Assembly: GCA_937961455.1 (NCBI GenBank) | Contig: CALGNN010000179.1 | Location: forward strand, 1-33,285 | Source of the DNA: an uncultured Saprospiraceae bacterium | GTDB taxonomy: Bacteria; Bacteroidota; Bacteroidia; Chitinophagales; Saprospiraceae | DNA: 33,285 nucleotides | Direction: 5' to 3' | Shown: positions 16,118 through 25,310 of the stretch, piece after piece | How positions within the stretch are numbered: position 1 is the stretch's first letter | How the letters are laid out: each line of letters opens with the position of its first letter | Made by a program: the position numbers and the translations under genes | Notes under the pieces: model-generated | The model's input: only the letters and a program-made list of their open reading frames with translations | The model's database searches: none | What the model was told of the DNA's origin: nothing

Positions 16118-18499
16118 TTAAGAAGGCAAATTAAACAATTGCAATTTATCTTTGAGTTGCTCAGGAGTAAAAGGCTTAGTAAGAAACTCATTCATTCCAG
16201 ATTCTCGTGCTAACTCTTTAAATTCTAGAAGCGCTGAGGCAGTAAGTGCTATAATTGGTGTATCCTTATTTGGATTTTCCAATTTGCGAATAATTTTTGT
16301 GGCCTCATAGCCATCCATCTCTGGCATCTGAATGTCCATTAATATCACACTATACATATGATGTAACGCTTTTTCAACAGCCTCCTTGCCATTATTAGCC
16401 ACTTCATATTTCCAGCCCAATTTATCCATCAGTCTAGAAATGTATAATTGATTTACTAAATTATCTTCCGCAACTAAAACCTTAAATTGTTCTTCACGCT
16501 CACTATTTTTTGATGCTACTATTTGTGATGGTAGCTCATGTGAGTTCCTTCCACCTGATTCTTTAGTAGCATGCTGAAATGGCAATGTAACTTTGAATGT
16601 TGAACCTTGACCCTTAATACTTTCCGCATAAATATTACCTCCTAATAATTCTACAATCTGTTTGGTAATTGCAAGTCCCAGTCCAGTTCCTTGTTTCTTT
16701 AGATTATTATTCTGCTTAGCCTGCTTAAATTTTAAAAATATTTGTGCAAGATCGGTTTTAGTCATACCCACTCCTGAGTCTTCAACCTCAAAACACAGCT
16801 CACTCATATCAGTTCCTTTCCGTTGCGTATAAACTTTTAAATGAACAGCTCCATTGAAGGTAAACTTTTCTGCATTACTCATTAAATTATTCAAAACTTG
16901 TTGAAGCAATAATTCATCACCTACTAAGAATTGAGGTATGCTCTTTTCGATATCAAGGGTTACAGCAATTTGCTTGTCCGTAGCTTTCAACAAAAATGTC
17001 TGATGTATCGATTTTAAAGTTTTATGAATATAAAAATGCTCTTTTTTAATTTCAATCTTACCAGCTTCTATTTTGACGATATCTAAAATATCAGAAATTA
17101 AGCGCAGCAGAAATCTAGATGATTGTTCTAGAGTATCTATGTAATCAACCTGTTCATTTGAGGTTTCAGTCATTCGTAGAAGACTGGTCATACCTATGAT
17201 AGCATTTAATGGTGTTCGGATTTCGTGACTCATATTGGCTAAGAATGATTTTTCAGCTTCTTGAGCTTTCTCTGCTTCCTGCTTAGCTTTTATAAGTTCT
17301 TCTTGAAAAATTACACGTTCACTAATATCAGACTCAATAGCCATGAATCCTTTCAATTCGTTATTTTCATCCCTCATGGGATTACAATCGATTTGAATCC
17401 AATAAGGTGATCCATCTTTTTTGTAATTGATAAGTTCAACCTTAAAAGAGCGCTCTTCAGCGATCGCCTTTTTCATGATGTCAATTTGCTCTGCACTTGA
17501 AGCTGGACCTTGCAAAAATGAACCTGGCTTTCTTCCTCTTACTTCTTCAAATTCATATCCAGTCAATCTTGTAAAGCCATCATTGATCCACTCAATCTTG
17601 CCTTCGATATTGGTAATCACGACACCATTAGTCGTCTGACTAGCTACAAGAGAAAGTCTCTTTATTTGCTCAGCTGCTGCTTTACTTTGGGTAATGTTTC
17701 TGCTGATACCAAGAATGGATGTAATTTTTCCGCTTGCATCTTTAATGGGCACTTTTGAGCTCAGTAGCCAGCCTGTTTCACCTTTCTTATTTAATAAAAG
17801 CTCTTCACGATCTATTACTTCTTCACCGGATGCGATGATCGCTTTTTCTATTTCTTCAGAATCCTTCCCGATTACTTCGCCAAATAATTCATGGTCTGTT
17901 TTAAATAAAACCTGATCTTCACTCTCAGCACCAATATTCTTTAAGTCAGCCTTGTTTGTTAATATTTTTTGAAGCTGGAGGTTCTTTAAATAAACGGCAT
18001 CAGGAAGATGGTCAATAACCGCTCGAAGCAAGGCTCGTTCTTCATCAAGTTGACTTTCTACGGTCTTCCTGTAATTTCTTTCTACCGCATTTTCTAATGC
18101 CTTGGCAAAAAACTGCGTAACAGGAAATATTTCTCTGCAATAGGCTCTCTTAAGTTGAATGGTTCTACTAAAAAGAAAAAATAAATCCTCTTGGAGTGGG
18201 AATATATAATGAAAGACTCCATCTTCTTTAACTTCTTTGAAAAAGTCAATTTTATCATGAAGCAACACTGATTGAACTTTCTCACTGCTTGGATTATTTG
18301 CTAAATAGCTAGGAATGATAAATTGCTTTTCAATCTTATTCTCAACAATTTTTAATATGGCACCCTTTGTACAACTCATGCGTCTTAGCCAAAGTGCTAA
18401 GGTAGTTTTCATGATTGCATCATATTCTTTTTCATTAGAAATCGTAAGCGTAATTTCTAATAAAATTTCACTGAGAATATTTTTATTTATTTTATTCAT
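16118..18499 (-). CDS. Hybrid sensor histidine kinase (PAS-PAS-HisKA-HATPase-REC)
   Basis: The 793-residue product has an unrecognised, possibly GAF-like N-terminus (1-150), PAS domains at about 155-275 and 280-400, and a coiled linker. A HisKA domain carries phospho-acceptor His425 (FLANMSHEIRTPLN). The HATPase domain has the N box (N538/N542), G1 DSGVGM (574-579) and G2 GTGLGLA (604-610). A C-terminal receiver domain has Asp722 (LMDIQMPEMDG), Thr753 and Lys775. No transmembrane segment is evident, so it should sense a cytoplasmic signal. The second PAS has GRKPGSFLQ, without the cysteine of LOV photoreceptors. Its start overlaps the end of the upstream FIST gene by 8 nt, so the two are coupled and probably form one sensory module. 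The output partner is not obvious; no DNA-binding domain is attached. Confidence 0.95.
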   Translation of the reverse strand: MNKINKNILSEILLEITLTISNEKEYDAIMKTTLALWLRRMSCTKGAILKIVENKIEKQFIIPSYLANNPSSEKVQSVLLHDKIDFFKEVKEDGVFHYIFPLQEDLFFLFSRTIQLKRAYCREIFPVTQFFAKALENAVERNYRKTVESQLDEERALLRAVIDHLPDAVYLKNLQLQKILTNKADLKNIGAESEDQVLFKTDHELFGEVIGKDSEEIEKAIIASGEEVIDREELLLNKKGETGWLLSSKVPIKDASGKITSILGISRNITQSKAAAEQIKRLSLVASQTTNGVVITNIEGKIEWINDGFTRLTGYEFEEVRGRKPGSFLQGPASSAEQIDIMKKAIAEERSFKVELINYKKDGSPYWIQIDCNPMRDENNELKGFMAIESDISERVIFQEELIKAKQEAEKAQEAEKSFLANMSHEIRTPLNAIIGMTSLLRMTETSNEQVDYIDTLEQSSRFLLRLISDILDIVKIEAGKIEIKKEHFYIHKTLKSIHQTFLLKATDKQIAVTLDIEKSIPQFLVGDELLLQQVLNNLMSNAEKFTFNGAVHLKVYTQRKGTDMSELCFEVEDSGVGMTKTDLAQIFLKFKQAKQNNNLKKQGTGLGLAITKQIVELLGGNIYAESIKGQGSTFKVTLPFQHATKESGGRNSHELPSQIVASKNSEREEQFKVLVAEDNLVNQLYISRLMDKLGWKYEVANNGKEAVEKALHHMYSVILMDIQMPEMDGYEATKIIRKLENPNKDTPIIALTASALLEFKELARESGMNEFLTKPFTPEQLKDKLQLFNLPS

Positions 18500-19601
18500 A
18501 CATCGCGAATACTACCGCGGTTTTATTAAAAACTTCTAAATAGGAGTCACCATTATTTGCAATTTCTCCTAAGGTCAAAGCTCCAAAAGAATTTTTATTT
18601 GGATCCAAGTTTTCCATCTCTTTATCAAACTCTTCATTCATAAACAATACTCTGGAAATGCAATCAATTAAAAGTACTTCACTAGAAGGCTGCTTATTTT
18701 TTTCTTTAAAAGCCATTTTATAGGCTTTTTCTGCTCCCTCAATCAAGCTTTCTATATTTCCATATAAAATAGCTACATGACTGCCTTGTTCAATATTGTC
18801 AAGTGTGTAAATAATACCATCTTCTTCTTGATAAGGATCTCGAACGACCATTTCATTATCCAACTTTGAAATACCAAAAGGATAACATTTAGCCGTAGCT
18901 AAGAAATCATCAAAATTAAGTTCTTTACCTGCGTGCTTTTCTAAAACCTCTCGATAAACTTCCATAGCGGGCCTCCAATTAATCGATATGATTTTATTGC
19001 CTGAGGCTTCTGTGACTTTAAGTGGCTCGGTTATGGCCTCCCAACCATGGGCAACTCCAATAGAAGCTTCTAATTCCATCACTGCTACCATCGCCACATT
19101 TTCAAGAATACCTTTATTACTAAAAATGGTAGGAAATGATTTAAAATCCAATGATCCCGTACCTCCACCGATATACTTTGGTATGGTACCAAAATTATTG
19201 TATAAACCATCAAACAAGGTGGACTTTTCATTAATCAAACAATCGATAAAAATAAAGAATGACTTTCCAAATGGATCAATTCCTTCGAAGTCTTGAGATA
19301 GTCTCTTATTTACTTGTTCTTCATCTAATTTTTCAATAATTGAGTAATGTATTTTGGCTTTAAACCCAATCATCAAAAGCCCCTCACGCCTTCTCTTTCC
19401 TTCGTATAATATCTCAGGAAAAACACCACCCATAATATCTACACTTGCATTCTGAAGTATGGGATTATAAAAAGAGGTATCAAATTTTATATCACTAGAT
19501 AAAATTAAAACTGTTTGTATATCTGGATCATTCTCAAACTTTTTTAAGGACTCCGAAAATGTTTGAACATCATGATCTGCATCTAAAAATATTTTATTCA
19601 T
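18492..19601 (-). CDS. FIST-domain sensory protein
   Basis: The 369-residue soluble protein resembles the FIST family (FIST_N about 30-200, FIST_C about 215-355). It has the glycine-rich GGGTGSLDF segment, the GVAHGWEAITEPLKVTEASG stretch and the closing FGALTLGEIANNGDSYLEVFNKTAVVF. FIST domains are cytoplasmic ligand-binding sensors, thought to bind small molecules such as amino acids, and are often found beside histidine kinases and cyclic-nucleotide signalling genes. It precedes and overlaps the hybrid kinase gene by 8 nt, so the two are translationally coupled. It is divergent from the DoxX-like gene across 130 nt. The ligand is unknown. Confidence 0.85.
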   Translation of the reverse strand: MNKIFLDADHDVQTFSESLKKFENDPDIQTVLILSSDIKFDTSFYNPILQNASVDIMGGVFPEILYEGKRRREGLLMIGFKAKIHYSIIEKLDEEQVNKRLSQDFEGIDPFGKSFFIFIDCLINEKSTLFDGLYNNFGTIPKYIGGGTGSLDFKSFPTIFSNKGILENVAMVAVMELEASIGVAHGWEAITEPLKVTEASGNKIISINWRPAMEVYREVLEKHAGKELNFDDFLATAKCYPFGISKLDNEMVVRDPYQEEDGIIYTLDNIEQGSHVAILYGNIESLIEGAEKAYKMAFKEKNKQPSSEVLLIDCISRVLFMNEEFDKEMENLDPNKNSFGALTLGEIANNGDSYLEVFNKTAVVFAMYE

Positions 19602-19731
19602 TTAGTATTATTTAATTCACTAAGTCTTATTATTGGGAATTCGAGCACTATAGTTATTTAATACCATTCCCATGATTTGTGTTCTAATCTTAAAAATAAT
19701 TAACTTTCTGATCTAACAATAAATTCAATGG

Positions 19732-20118
19732 ATGAGCCTTCACGAAAACAATATTGGAAAGACTAGAAAAATCCTAGCTTACACACTAAGCATTTTACCA
19801 TCATTGTTAATTGTATTTAGTGGGGTAAATAAAGTAATTGGTAGCCAAATGATGGTAGAAAGTATGTCAACAATTCATCTACTTAATATTATGCCTTTTA
19901 TCGGCATTCTTGAAATCGCTTGTGTGGTCTTATACTGGATTCCCAAAACATCCAACATTGGTTTCTTTTTGCTTTGTTCTTATGTAGGAGGAATCATTGC
20001 TGCTGAAACTATAATGACTGAAGGAACTGTCTTACCAATTTTAGGAATCATCGTTGCAGTGCTTTTATATGTCGGCACCATGTTAAGAAAACCTTCCCTT
20101 TCAGGACTAGGAATTTAA
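19732..20118 (+). CDS. DoxX-like small membrane protein
   Basis: The 128-residue product has four predicted transmembrane segments (about 14-32, 46-66, 74-92 and 98-116). The first is followed by SGVNKVIGS, the usual pattern of the DoxX/DoxX-like group. Members are inner-membrane proteins of unclear function, sometimes linked to redox or thiol stress. An overlapping ATG at 19728 is out of frame. It is divergent from the FIST gene and lies 153 nt ahead of the second SusC gene, so it is probably a separate transcript. A weak promoter-like TTG (19677 area) and TAACTTTC pair lies upstream; I treat it only as suggestive. Confidence 0.7.
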   Translation: MSLHENNIGKTRKILAYTLSILPSLLIVFSGVNKVIGSQMMVESMSTIHLLNIMPFIGILEIACVVLYWIPKTSNIGFFLLCSYVGGIIAAETIMTEGTVLPILGIIVAVLLYVGTMLRKPSLSGLGI

Positions 20119-20128
20119 ACACTCCAAG

Positions 20129-20151
20129 AATAATTTGACTTAAAAATTATT
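20129..20151 (+). terminator. Weak AT-only hairpin after the DoxX-like gene
   Basis: The arms AATAATTT (20129-20136) and AAATTATT (20144-20151) are perfect complements with a 7-nt loop, and a short T-rich stretch follows. The stem has no G-C pairs, so termination would be weak; chance is possible in such AT-rich DNA. Confidence 0.3.
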
Positions 20152-20271
20152 TTACTTCTCATCTTTTCAAAGTCCTTAAATAATAAAGAAACAATTGGAG
20201 GAAAAGTAAAGGATATAAAAAGACTTTGCTTACTTTAATAACATCTTTTAATTAAAATAAATTCGTTACGC

Positions 20272-23256
20272 ATGAAAAAAACGCTCACTAGCATGCTGTA
20301 TGTATTTTCATTTTTTATGATTTGCATTACAAGCGGCTTTTCGCAAAGAACGATATCAGGTACTGTACTTGATAATAATAATGAACCCGTCATAGGTGCA
20401 TCCATTTATGTAAAAGGAACTACTATTGGAACTGCCACCGATTTAGACGGGAAATACACTGTAACTGTGCCTGCCGGTGCTTCAGAAATAGAAGTTTCAT
20501 ATATAGGTTTTGGGACTATGCTGATTCCACTTACAGGCAATGAGTTTGAAACCATTGTCATGAGTGAAAACGTCAATCAATTAGATGAAGTCGTAATCAC
20601 CGGATTTGCAACAACCGTCAAAAGATCAAATCTTGCAAATGCCGTTGCTTCAATATCCAGTGCAGAATTAACTGGAGTCACACCTCAAAACACAGTTGAT
20701 GGTGCCTTGTATGGAAAATTTAAAGGAGCCGACATTCGTGCGAATTCAGGAGCACCAGGAGGTGGTTTTTCCATTAGACTTAGAGGAGTAACTTCCGTAT
20801 TCCTAAACCAGCAACCCCAATACATCATTGATGGTGTATATGTAGACAATTCATCCATATCTCTTGGAACAGATATCGTCACCGCTGCAGCAGGTGGAGG
20901 TAATACAGCAACCAATCAAGATGATGCATCAAATAGAATTGCTGACTTAATTCCAGAAGATATCGAGTCGATTGAAATTCTAAAAGGTGCTTCCGCAGCT
21001 GCCATTTATGGAGTTGGAGGAGCAGGAGGTGTTGTGGTTATTAAAACAAAAAGTGGAAAATATAATCAAGGAAATAAAATCAATTTTAGTCAAACGCTTG
21101 GTGTTAGCTCACCTACCAGGCTTCTAGGAGATAGAGGTTGGGATCGTGCAAAAGTAGAGTCTGTATTTGGAGCTGATGAAGCTGCTAGATTTGATCAAAA
21201 TGGCATAACGGACTACGAAAGTATTTTATATGATAATCGTCCACTTCAATCTACCTCTGCACTTTCATTCAGCGGTGGAACTGAAAAAACAAAATTCTTC
21301 ATGAGTGGTACTTACAGAGAGCAAGGAGGACTGGTAGAAAATACTGGCTATCAAAAAGCATCTTTGAGAGCAAATATTGGACATAAAGTTACAGACAAAT
21401 TGGAGCTTAACTTATCTACACAATATGTATACGCTGATGCAGACAGAGGTCTCTTCAACAATTCAAATGCAAATACTACAGTTGGATATGCTATGGCATT
21501 TACAAGACCTTGGGATGATTTAGCCGCAGATGAAAATGGTAATTTTCCAGCTAATGGAAGAGTTGGTTCTAATGTATTAGAAACCATAGCACTTACAACT
21601 AATGAAGAAAGAATTAATAGATTTTTTGGATCAGCTACTGCAACTTATAGCTTAATACAACAAGACAATCAATCTTTAAAAGCTGGAGTTGAGTTTGGTT
21701 TGGATCAATACAATCTAAGAGTAACAGGACTGTTTCCACAATCCCTATCTTTTTATAGAGATCCTTCTTCTTTACGAGGAGTTTCTATCGCAGGAAACGG
21801 ATTTAATAATAGGACCAACATGACTGCTTATTTGGTACACAACTATTACACTAATAGTAATATCAATTTTAGAACTCAAGGTGGAGTCATTCAATTAGAT
21901 AGAAACCAAAATGTGATCACAGCGATTGCTTCTGGTTTGAATGGATCACAAACAAATGTTGATCAAGCCGAAAACAACTCTATCGGACAGACCAAGCTTA
22001 AAGAACAGATAAAAGGAATCTTCATTCAAGAAGAGATTAACTGGGATGACAAAGTCATTGCGACAGTTGGTTTGAGAGGAGACAAATCTTCTAACAATGG
22101 TGACCCAAATCAAATATTTTGGAATCCAAAAGCCAACCTTGCAGTGAATGTTCACAAATTGGTTGATTTTGGAACCAATACCGTTTCTCAAGTCAAGCCA
22201 AGAATTGCTTATGGAAGATCCGTAAGATTCGCAGGATTTGCGGATAGATTCAATGCCTTAGATCCTACAGCGATAAATGGCAATGCAGGATTATTCACTT
22301 CAGCACTTCGAGGTAATCCAGATGTCAGTCCAGAGACTCAAACTGAATTAGAGTATGGTGTTGATTTAGGATTCTTAGACAACAGAATATTGTTTACAGC
22401 AACAGCTTATACGAAGACCATTGACGATTTATTATTACGTGCACAAGTGCCCGCTTCAACAGGCTTTTCTAATCAAGTAGTGAATGCTGGTGAATTACAA
22501 AATAAAGGTGTAGAGCTAGGTCTTGAGACGGAAGTAGTAAGAACCAACGATTTATCATGGGCGCTAGGTTTGAATTGGTGGAGAAACCGTTCGGAAGTAA
22601 CGAGACTTGATATTCCTGGTTTTAATACAGGTGGATTTGCTGCCTTTTTAGGACAAGGTAGAATTGAGCAGGGTTCTAGTGCAACCCAATTAATCGGTAC
22701 CATAGATCCTTCATTATGCAATGGAGATGATTGTTCAAATGTAGATCCGGAAGGAGACGGATTCATGAGCTTTGGAGATATGGAAGCAGACTTTAATATG
22801 TCATGGACAAATAGTCTTCTTTGGAAAGGCTTAGAATTAAATTGGCTATTACACTGGAAGCAAGGTGGAGATGGCATCAACTTAAGTACCTTATTATATG
22901 ACCTTGGAAATGTAACTTGGGATTTTGATGATACTACTTTAGATCCTACTGGCACACTTTCAAATGGAGATTATAGATTAGCTGCTCTAGGGGTTCATCC
23001 AGGTGTTTATATTGAAGATGCAGGATATGTAAGACTAAGAGAGATTGGATTGTATTATACCATTCCTTCTAGTTCATTTGAAGCCGGTGATTTAAGAGTG
23101 GGTTTTTCAGCTAAGAATTTATTCAACAGCTTTGACTATAACAGTTATGATCCTGAAGTTTCCAATTTCGGAAACAATGTATTAATTAATTCTGTGGAAG
23201 TGACACCTTACCCAGCTAGTAAGACCATAAATTTCCACATTAGTTTAACATTATAA
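20272..23256 (+). CDS. SusC/RagA-family TonB-linked outer-membrane transporter (second copy)
   Basis: The 994-residue product is a second SusC-type transporter. It has a signal peptide (to about residue 25, SGFSQ), a carboxypeptidase-D-regulatory-like domain (about 26-95, NNEPVIGASIYVKGTTIGTA), a TonB box (LDEVVITGFA, about 104-113) and a plug with VDGALYGKFKGADI, QYIIDGVYVDN and SIEILKGASAAAIYGVGGAG. The barrel ends in KTINFHISLTL. It differs clearly from the first copy, so the two should import different substrates. The SusD partner begins 10 nt downstream. No regulator, sigma/anti-sigma pair or degradative enzyme lies next to it, so the substrate cannot be guessed. Confidence 0.95.
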   Translation: MKKTLTSMLYVFSFFMICITSGFSQRTISGTVLDNNNEPVIGASIYVKGTTIGTATDLDGKYTVTVPAGASEIEVSYIGFGTMLIPLTGNEFETIVMSENVNQLDEVVITGFATTVKRSNLANAVASISSAELTGVTPQNTVDGALYGKFKGADIRANSGAPGGGFSIRLRGVTSVFLNQQPQYIIDGVYVDNSSISLGTDIVTAAAGGGNTATNQDDASNRIADLIPEDIESIEILKGASAAAIYGVGGAGGVVVIKTKSGKYNQGNKINFSQTLGVSSPTRLLGDRGWDRAKVESVFGADEAARFDQNGITDYESILYDNRPLQSTSALSFSGGTEKTKFFMSGTYREQGGLVENTGYQKASLRANIGHKVTDKLELNLSTQYVYADADRGLFNNSNANTTVGYAMAFTRPWDDLAADENGNFPANGRVGSNVLETIALTTNEERINRFFGSATATYSLIQQDNQSLKAGVEFGLDQYNLRVTGLFPQSLSFYRDPSSLRGVSIAGNGFNNRTNMTAYLVHNYYTNSNINFRTQGGVIQLDRNQNVITAIASGLNGSQTNVDQAENNSIGQTKLKEQIKGIFIQEEINWDDKVIATVGLRGDKSSNNGDPNQIFWNPKANLAVNVHKLVDFGTNTVSQVKPRIAYGRSVRFAGFADRFNALDPTAINGNAGLFTSALRGNPDVSPETQTELEYGVDLGFLDNRILFTATAYTKTIDDLLLRAQVPASTGFSNQVVNAGELQNKGVELGLETEVVRTNDLSWALGLNWWRNRSEVTRLDIPGFNTGGFAAFLGQGRIEQGSSATQLIGTIDPSLCNGDDCSNVDPEGDGFMSFGDMEADFNMSWTNSLLWKGLELNWLLHWKQGGDGINLSTLLYDLGNVTWDFDDTTLDPTGTLSNGDYRLAALGVHPGVYIEDAGYVRLREIGLYYTIPSSSFEAGDLRVGFSAKNLFNSFDYNSYDPEVSNFGNNVLINSVEVTPYPASKTINFHISLTL

Positions 23257-23266
23257 ATTGTATACA

Positions 23267-24574
23267 ATGAAAAACATATTATATATCATATTTATTCCTA
23301 TTCTTATTGGCTTGAGCTCTTGTGAAGTTGATGAGATATTAAATCCAAATGCACCTACTGTTGAAAGCTTTCAAAACGGAGCAACACTAGCGGATTTAAA
23401 ATTACTTTGTCACGGTTTACAAGCGTTGATTAGAGAAGACATGCAATTTCACTATTGGACTACTAGTATCATAGGAAGAGAATACTTCGACCTTAGAGGA
23501 ACTGATCCAAGGTATACCAGTGAGCTACTCGGTCAAAATGGTGGTGACTTAGACAACAATGGATTCCTAACTACCCGTACTTATTTTGGCAGGTATAGGA
23601 GCGTAAGAAATGCCATTCTTTTGAAAACAGCTGTTCAAAATACCGCTGCGTCACTTAGCACCTCAGAGTCAAATGGTTTGATTGGTTTTGCTAATACCAT
23701 CATTGCTTATGAGATGCTGCTTGAAGCAACTAGACAGTTTGATAATGGAATCAGATTAGATGTAGTTGATGTAAACAACTTAGGTCCTTTTACGAGTAGC
23801 TTTCAAGAATCTCTTTCAGGAATTAAAAGTATGTTAGATGAAGCTCATGGTCAATTGAGTGGACCTGATGAAAATTTAATTTTTGACTTACAAGGTTTAG
23901 GAAGTATTTCTGATTTCAGCAAAACAGCCATGGCTCAATTTAATAGAGCTTTAGCAGCAAGAGTAGCTTTGTATCAAAGGGACAAAACTGCTGCCTTAGC
24001 TGCATTAGATGGATCATTTTTAGATTTAAGTGGTAATTTTAATAAAGGCGCATATTATGCATTTGGTGGTGCAACTGGAAATGATCTTCCGAACCCATTG
24101 TTTTATGTACCAGGTGTAGATAACTATATGGCACATGAATCATTTGTGGATGATGCAGAAGCTGGCGATGCAAGATTATCTAAAGTAACACAGGTTGCAG
24201 AACCTATCATATTAGATGGATTAGGTGGCGATGATTTGGTGTCTATTTATAGTGCAAACACTTCAGAAGCAAGTATCATTAGAAATGAAGAGTTGATATT
24301 GATCTATGCTGAAGCAAAGATTGGAACTGACAATGCTGCTGCTATATCGGCGATCAATACAATAAGAGTCATGAGTGGCTTAAGTGAGTATAGTGGAGCA
24401 ACCGATGACACTGCACTAACTGATGAATTATTAAAGCAACGTCGCTATTCTTTATTCGGAGAAGGACATCGCTGGATTGACTTAAGAAGATACAGTCGTT
24501 TGGGTGATCTCCCATTGGATCGTCCAGGGGATAAAGTACATGTGCAATTTCCTAGGCCAGCAAGTGAGGTATAA
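23267..24574 (+). CDS. SusD/RagB-family outer-membrane lipoprotein (second copy)
   Basis: This is the surface-binding partner of the second SusC. I choose ATG at 23267 over the in-frame TTG at 23258. The ATG gives a clean 435-residue lipoprotein beginning MKNILYIIFIPILIGLSSC with Cys19 lipidated, and starts 10 nt after the SusC stop. The protein has the late family pattern with RNEELILIYAEAKI, INTIRVMSGL and FGEGHRWIDLRRY, which marks the RagB/SusD C-terminal domain. It is somewhat shorter than usual and shows little similarity by eye to the first SusD copy. A strong bidirectional terminator follows. Confidence 0.92.
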   Translation: MKNILYIIFIPILIGLSSCEVDEILNPNAPTVESFQNGATLADLKLLCHGLQALIREDMQFHYWTTSIIGREYFDLRGTDPRYTSELLGQNGGDLDNNGFLTTRTYFGRYRSVRNAILLKTAVQNTAASLSTSESNGLIGFANTIIAYEMLLEATRQFDNGIRLDVVDVNNLGPFTSSFQESLSGIKSMLDEAHGQLSGPDENLIFDLQGLGSISDFSKTAMAQFNRALAARVALYQRDKTAALAALDGSFLDLSGNFNKGAYYAFGGATGNDLPNPLFYVPGVDNYMAHESFVDDAEAGDARLSKVTQVAEPIILDGLGGDDLVSIYSANTSEASIIRNEELILIYAEAKIGTDNAAAISAINTIRVMSGLSEYSGATDDTALTDELLKQRRYSLFGEGHRWIDLRRYSRLGDLPLDRPGDKVHVQFPRPASEV

Positions 24575-24608
24575 TTCATTTAGCTAATAAGCTTTAAAAT
24601 AATTTAGT

Positions 24609-24642
24609 AAAAAGGCTAACTGGTAAAACAGTTAGCCTTTTT
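24609..24642. terminator. Bidirectional Rho-independent terminator
   Basis: A perfect 13-bp stem (AAAAAGGCTAACT at 24609-24621, AGTTAGCCTTTTT at 24630-24642) has an 8-nt loop and an A/T run on each side, so it works in both orientations. It serves the second susCD operon on the plus strand and the acetyltransferase gene on the minus strand, and overlaps the stop codon of the latter by two bases. Confidence 0.9.
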
Positions 24643-25192
24643 ATATTTTCATAATAATGGTTCTCCAAGTTTGATCAAACTTATCTGTATGATCTATCAA
24701 AGGCACGAATCCGATTTTTTCATGTGCTCGTAGAGATCTCTTATTATCAACCGAAACTTCTGTTATGATAAAGTCAAAATCATCTTTCATTGATTGTTTT
24801 AGAAAATCGTATAAGCCTTGAAAAATCTTTTTTGATCTAAATGCCTTCTCAATGCAAACTTGCCCCATCACAAAATATTTCTCATTTTTCACCAACTTCC
24901 CCTCGAACGCTATGGCATTTATTTTTTTAAATAAATCATTCAATATGGGCACATCCGTAGCATTTTCTTTCAATAAAACTAAGGTGTAGCCAACAACTTT
25001 ATCTTCATATTTTGCAATCACATGAGGACGTGGAACATTCATCCTGGACAAATTTTCAAAGTCATGTTCTACATATACAAAGCCTTGAGATGCTATTTCT
25101 TCATCAGCCAAATGTTGCCTTAAATTCTTTTTTTGAAGCGCTAAAATTTCATGTAATTCCTTAGAAGTTTTAGCATGTCCGTAAGTAACCAT
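24641..25192 (-). CDS. GNAT-family N-acetyltransferase
   Basis: The product transfers an acyl group, usually acetyl from acetyl-CoA, to an unknown amine. It is 183 residues from the ATG at 25192; an in-frame TTG at 25210 would add six residues and is less likely. Family features are the beta-4/alpha-3 region (YFVMGQVCIEKAFRSKKIFQGLY), where the Q/R-x-x-G-x-G/A acetyl-CoA loop is degenerate, and the motif-B segment ITEVSVDNKRSLRAHEKIGF. The N-terminal half is poorly conserved, as is common. It stands alone between convergent susD and the response regulator, so there is no context for the substrate. Confidence 0.75.
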   Translation of the reverse strand: MVTYGHAKTSKELHEILALQKKNLRQHLADEEIASQGFVYVEHDFENLSRMNVPRPHVIAKYEDKVVGYTLVLLKENATDVPILNDLFKKINAIAFEGKLVKNEKYFVMGQVCIEKAFRSKKIFQGLYDFLKQSMKDDFDFIITEVSVDNKRSLRAHEKIGFVPLIDHTDKFDQTWRTIIMKI

Positions 25193-25310
25193 TAGCGTTT
25201 GGATTAACAATTAGTCATACAAAATAGAAAATAAAAAATGCTTTGTTTATGGAGAACAAAGGCATCTCTTTCTAGAACTGGAAGTTAAGCATGAAGCTGT
25301 AAAGTACAGA

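Noticed and set aside
17430-17640. LOV photoreceptor in the hybrid kinase
   Set aside because: The PAS segment has GRKPGSFLQ in place of GRNCRFLQ, so the flavin-bonding cysteine is absent.
22473-22955. Minus-strand open frame of 160 codons
   Set aside because: It is antisense inside the second SusC gene and its product resembles no family I know.
23258-23266. TTG start three codons upstream of the second susD
   Set aside because: It adds only MYT before a perfect lipoprotein signal that begins at the ATG, and sits one base after the SusC stop.
25193-25210. TTG start six codons upstream of the acetyltransferase ATG
   Set aside because: It adds six residues with no family support; the ATG gives a normal N-terminus.
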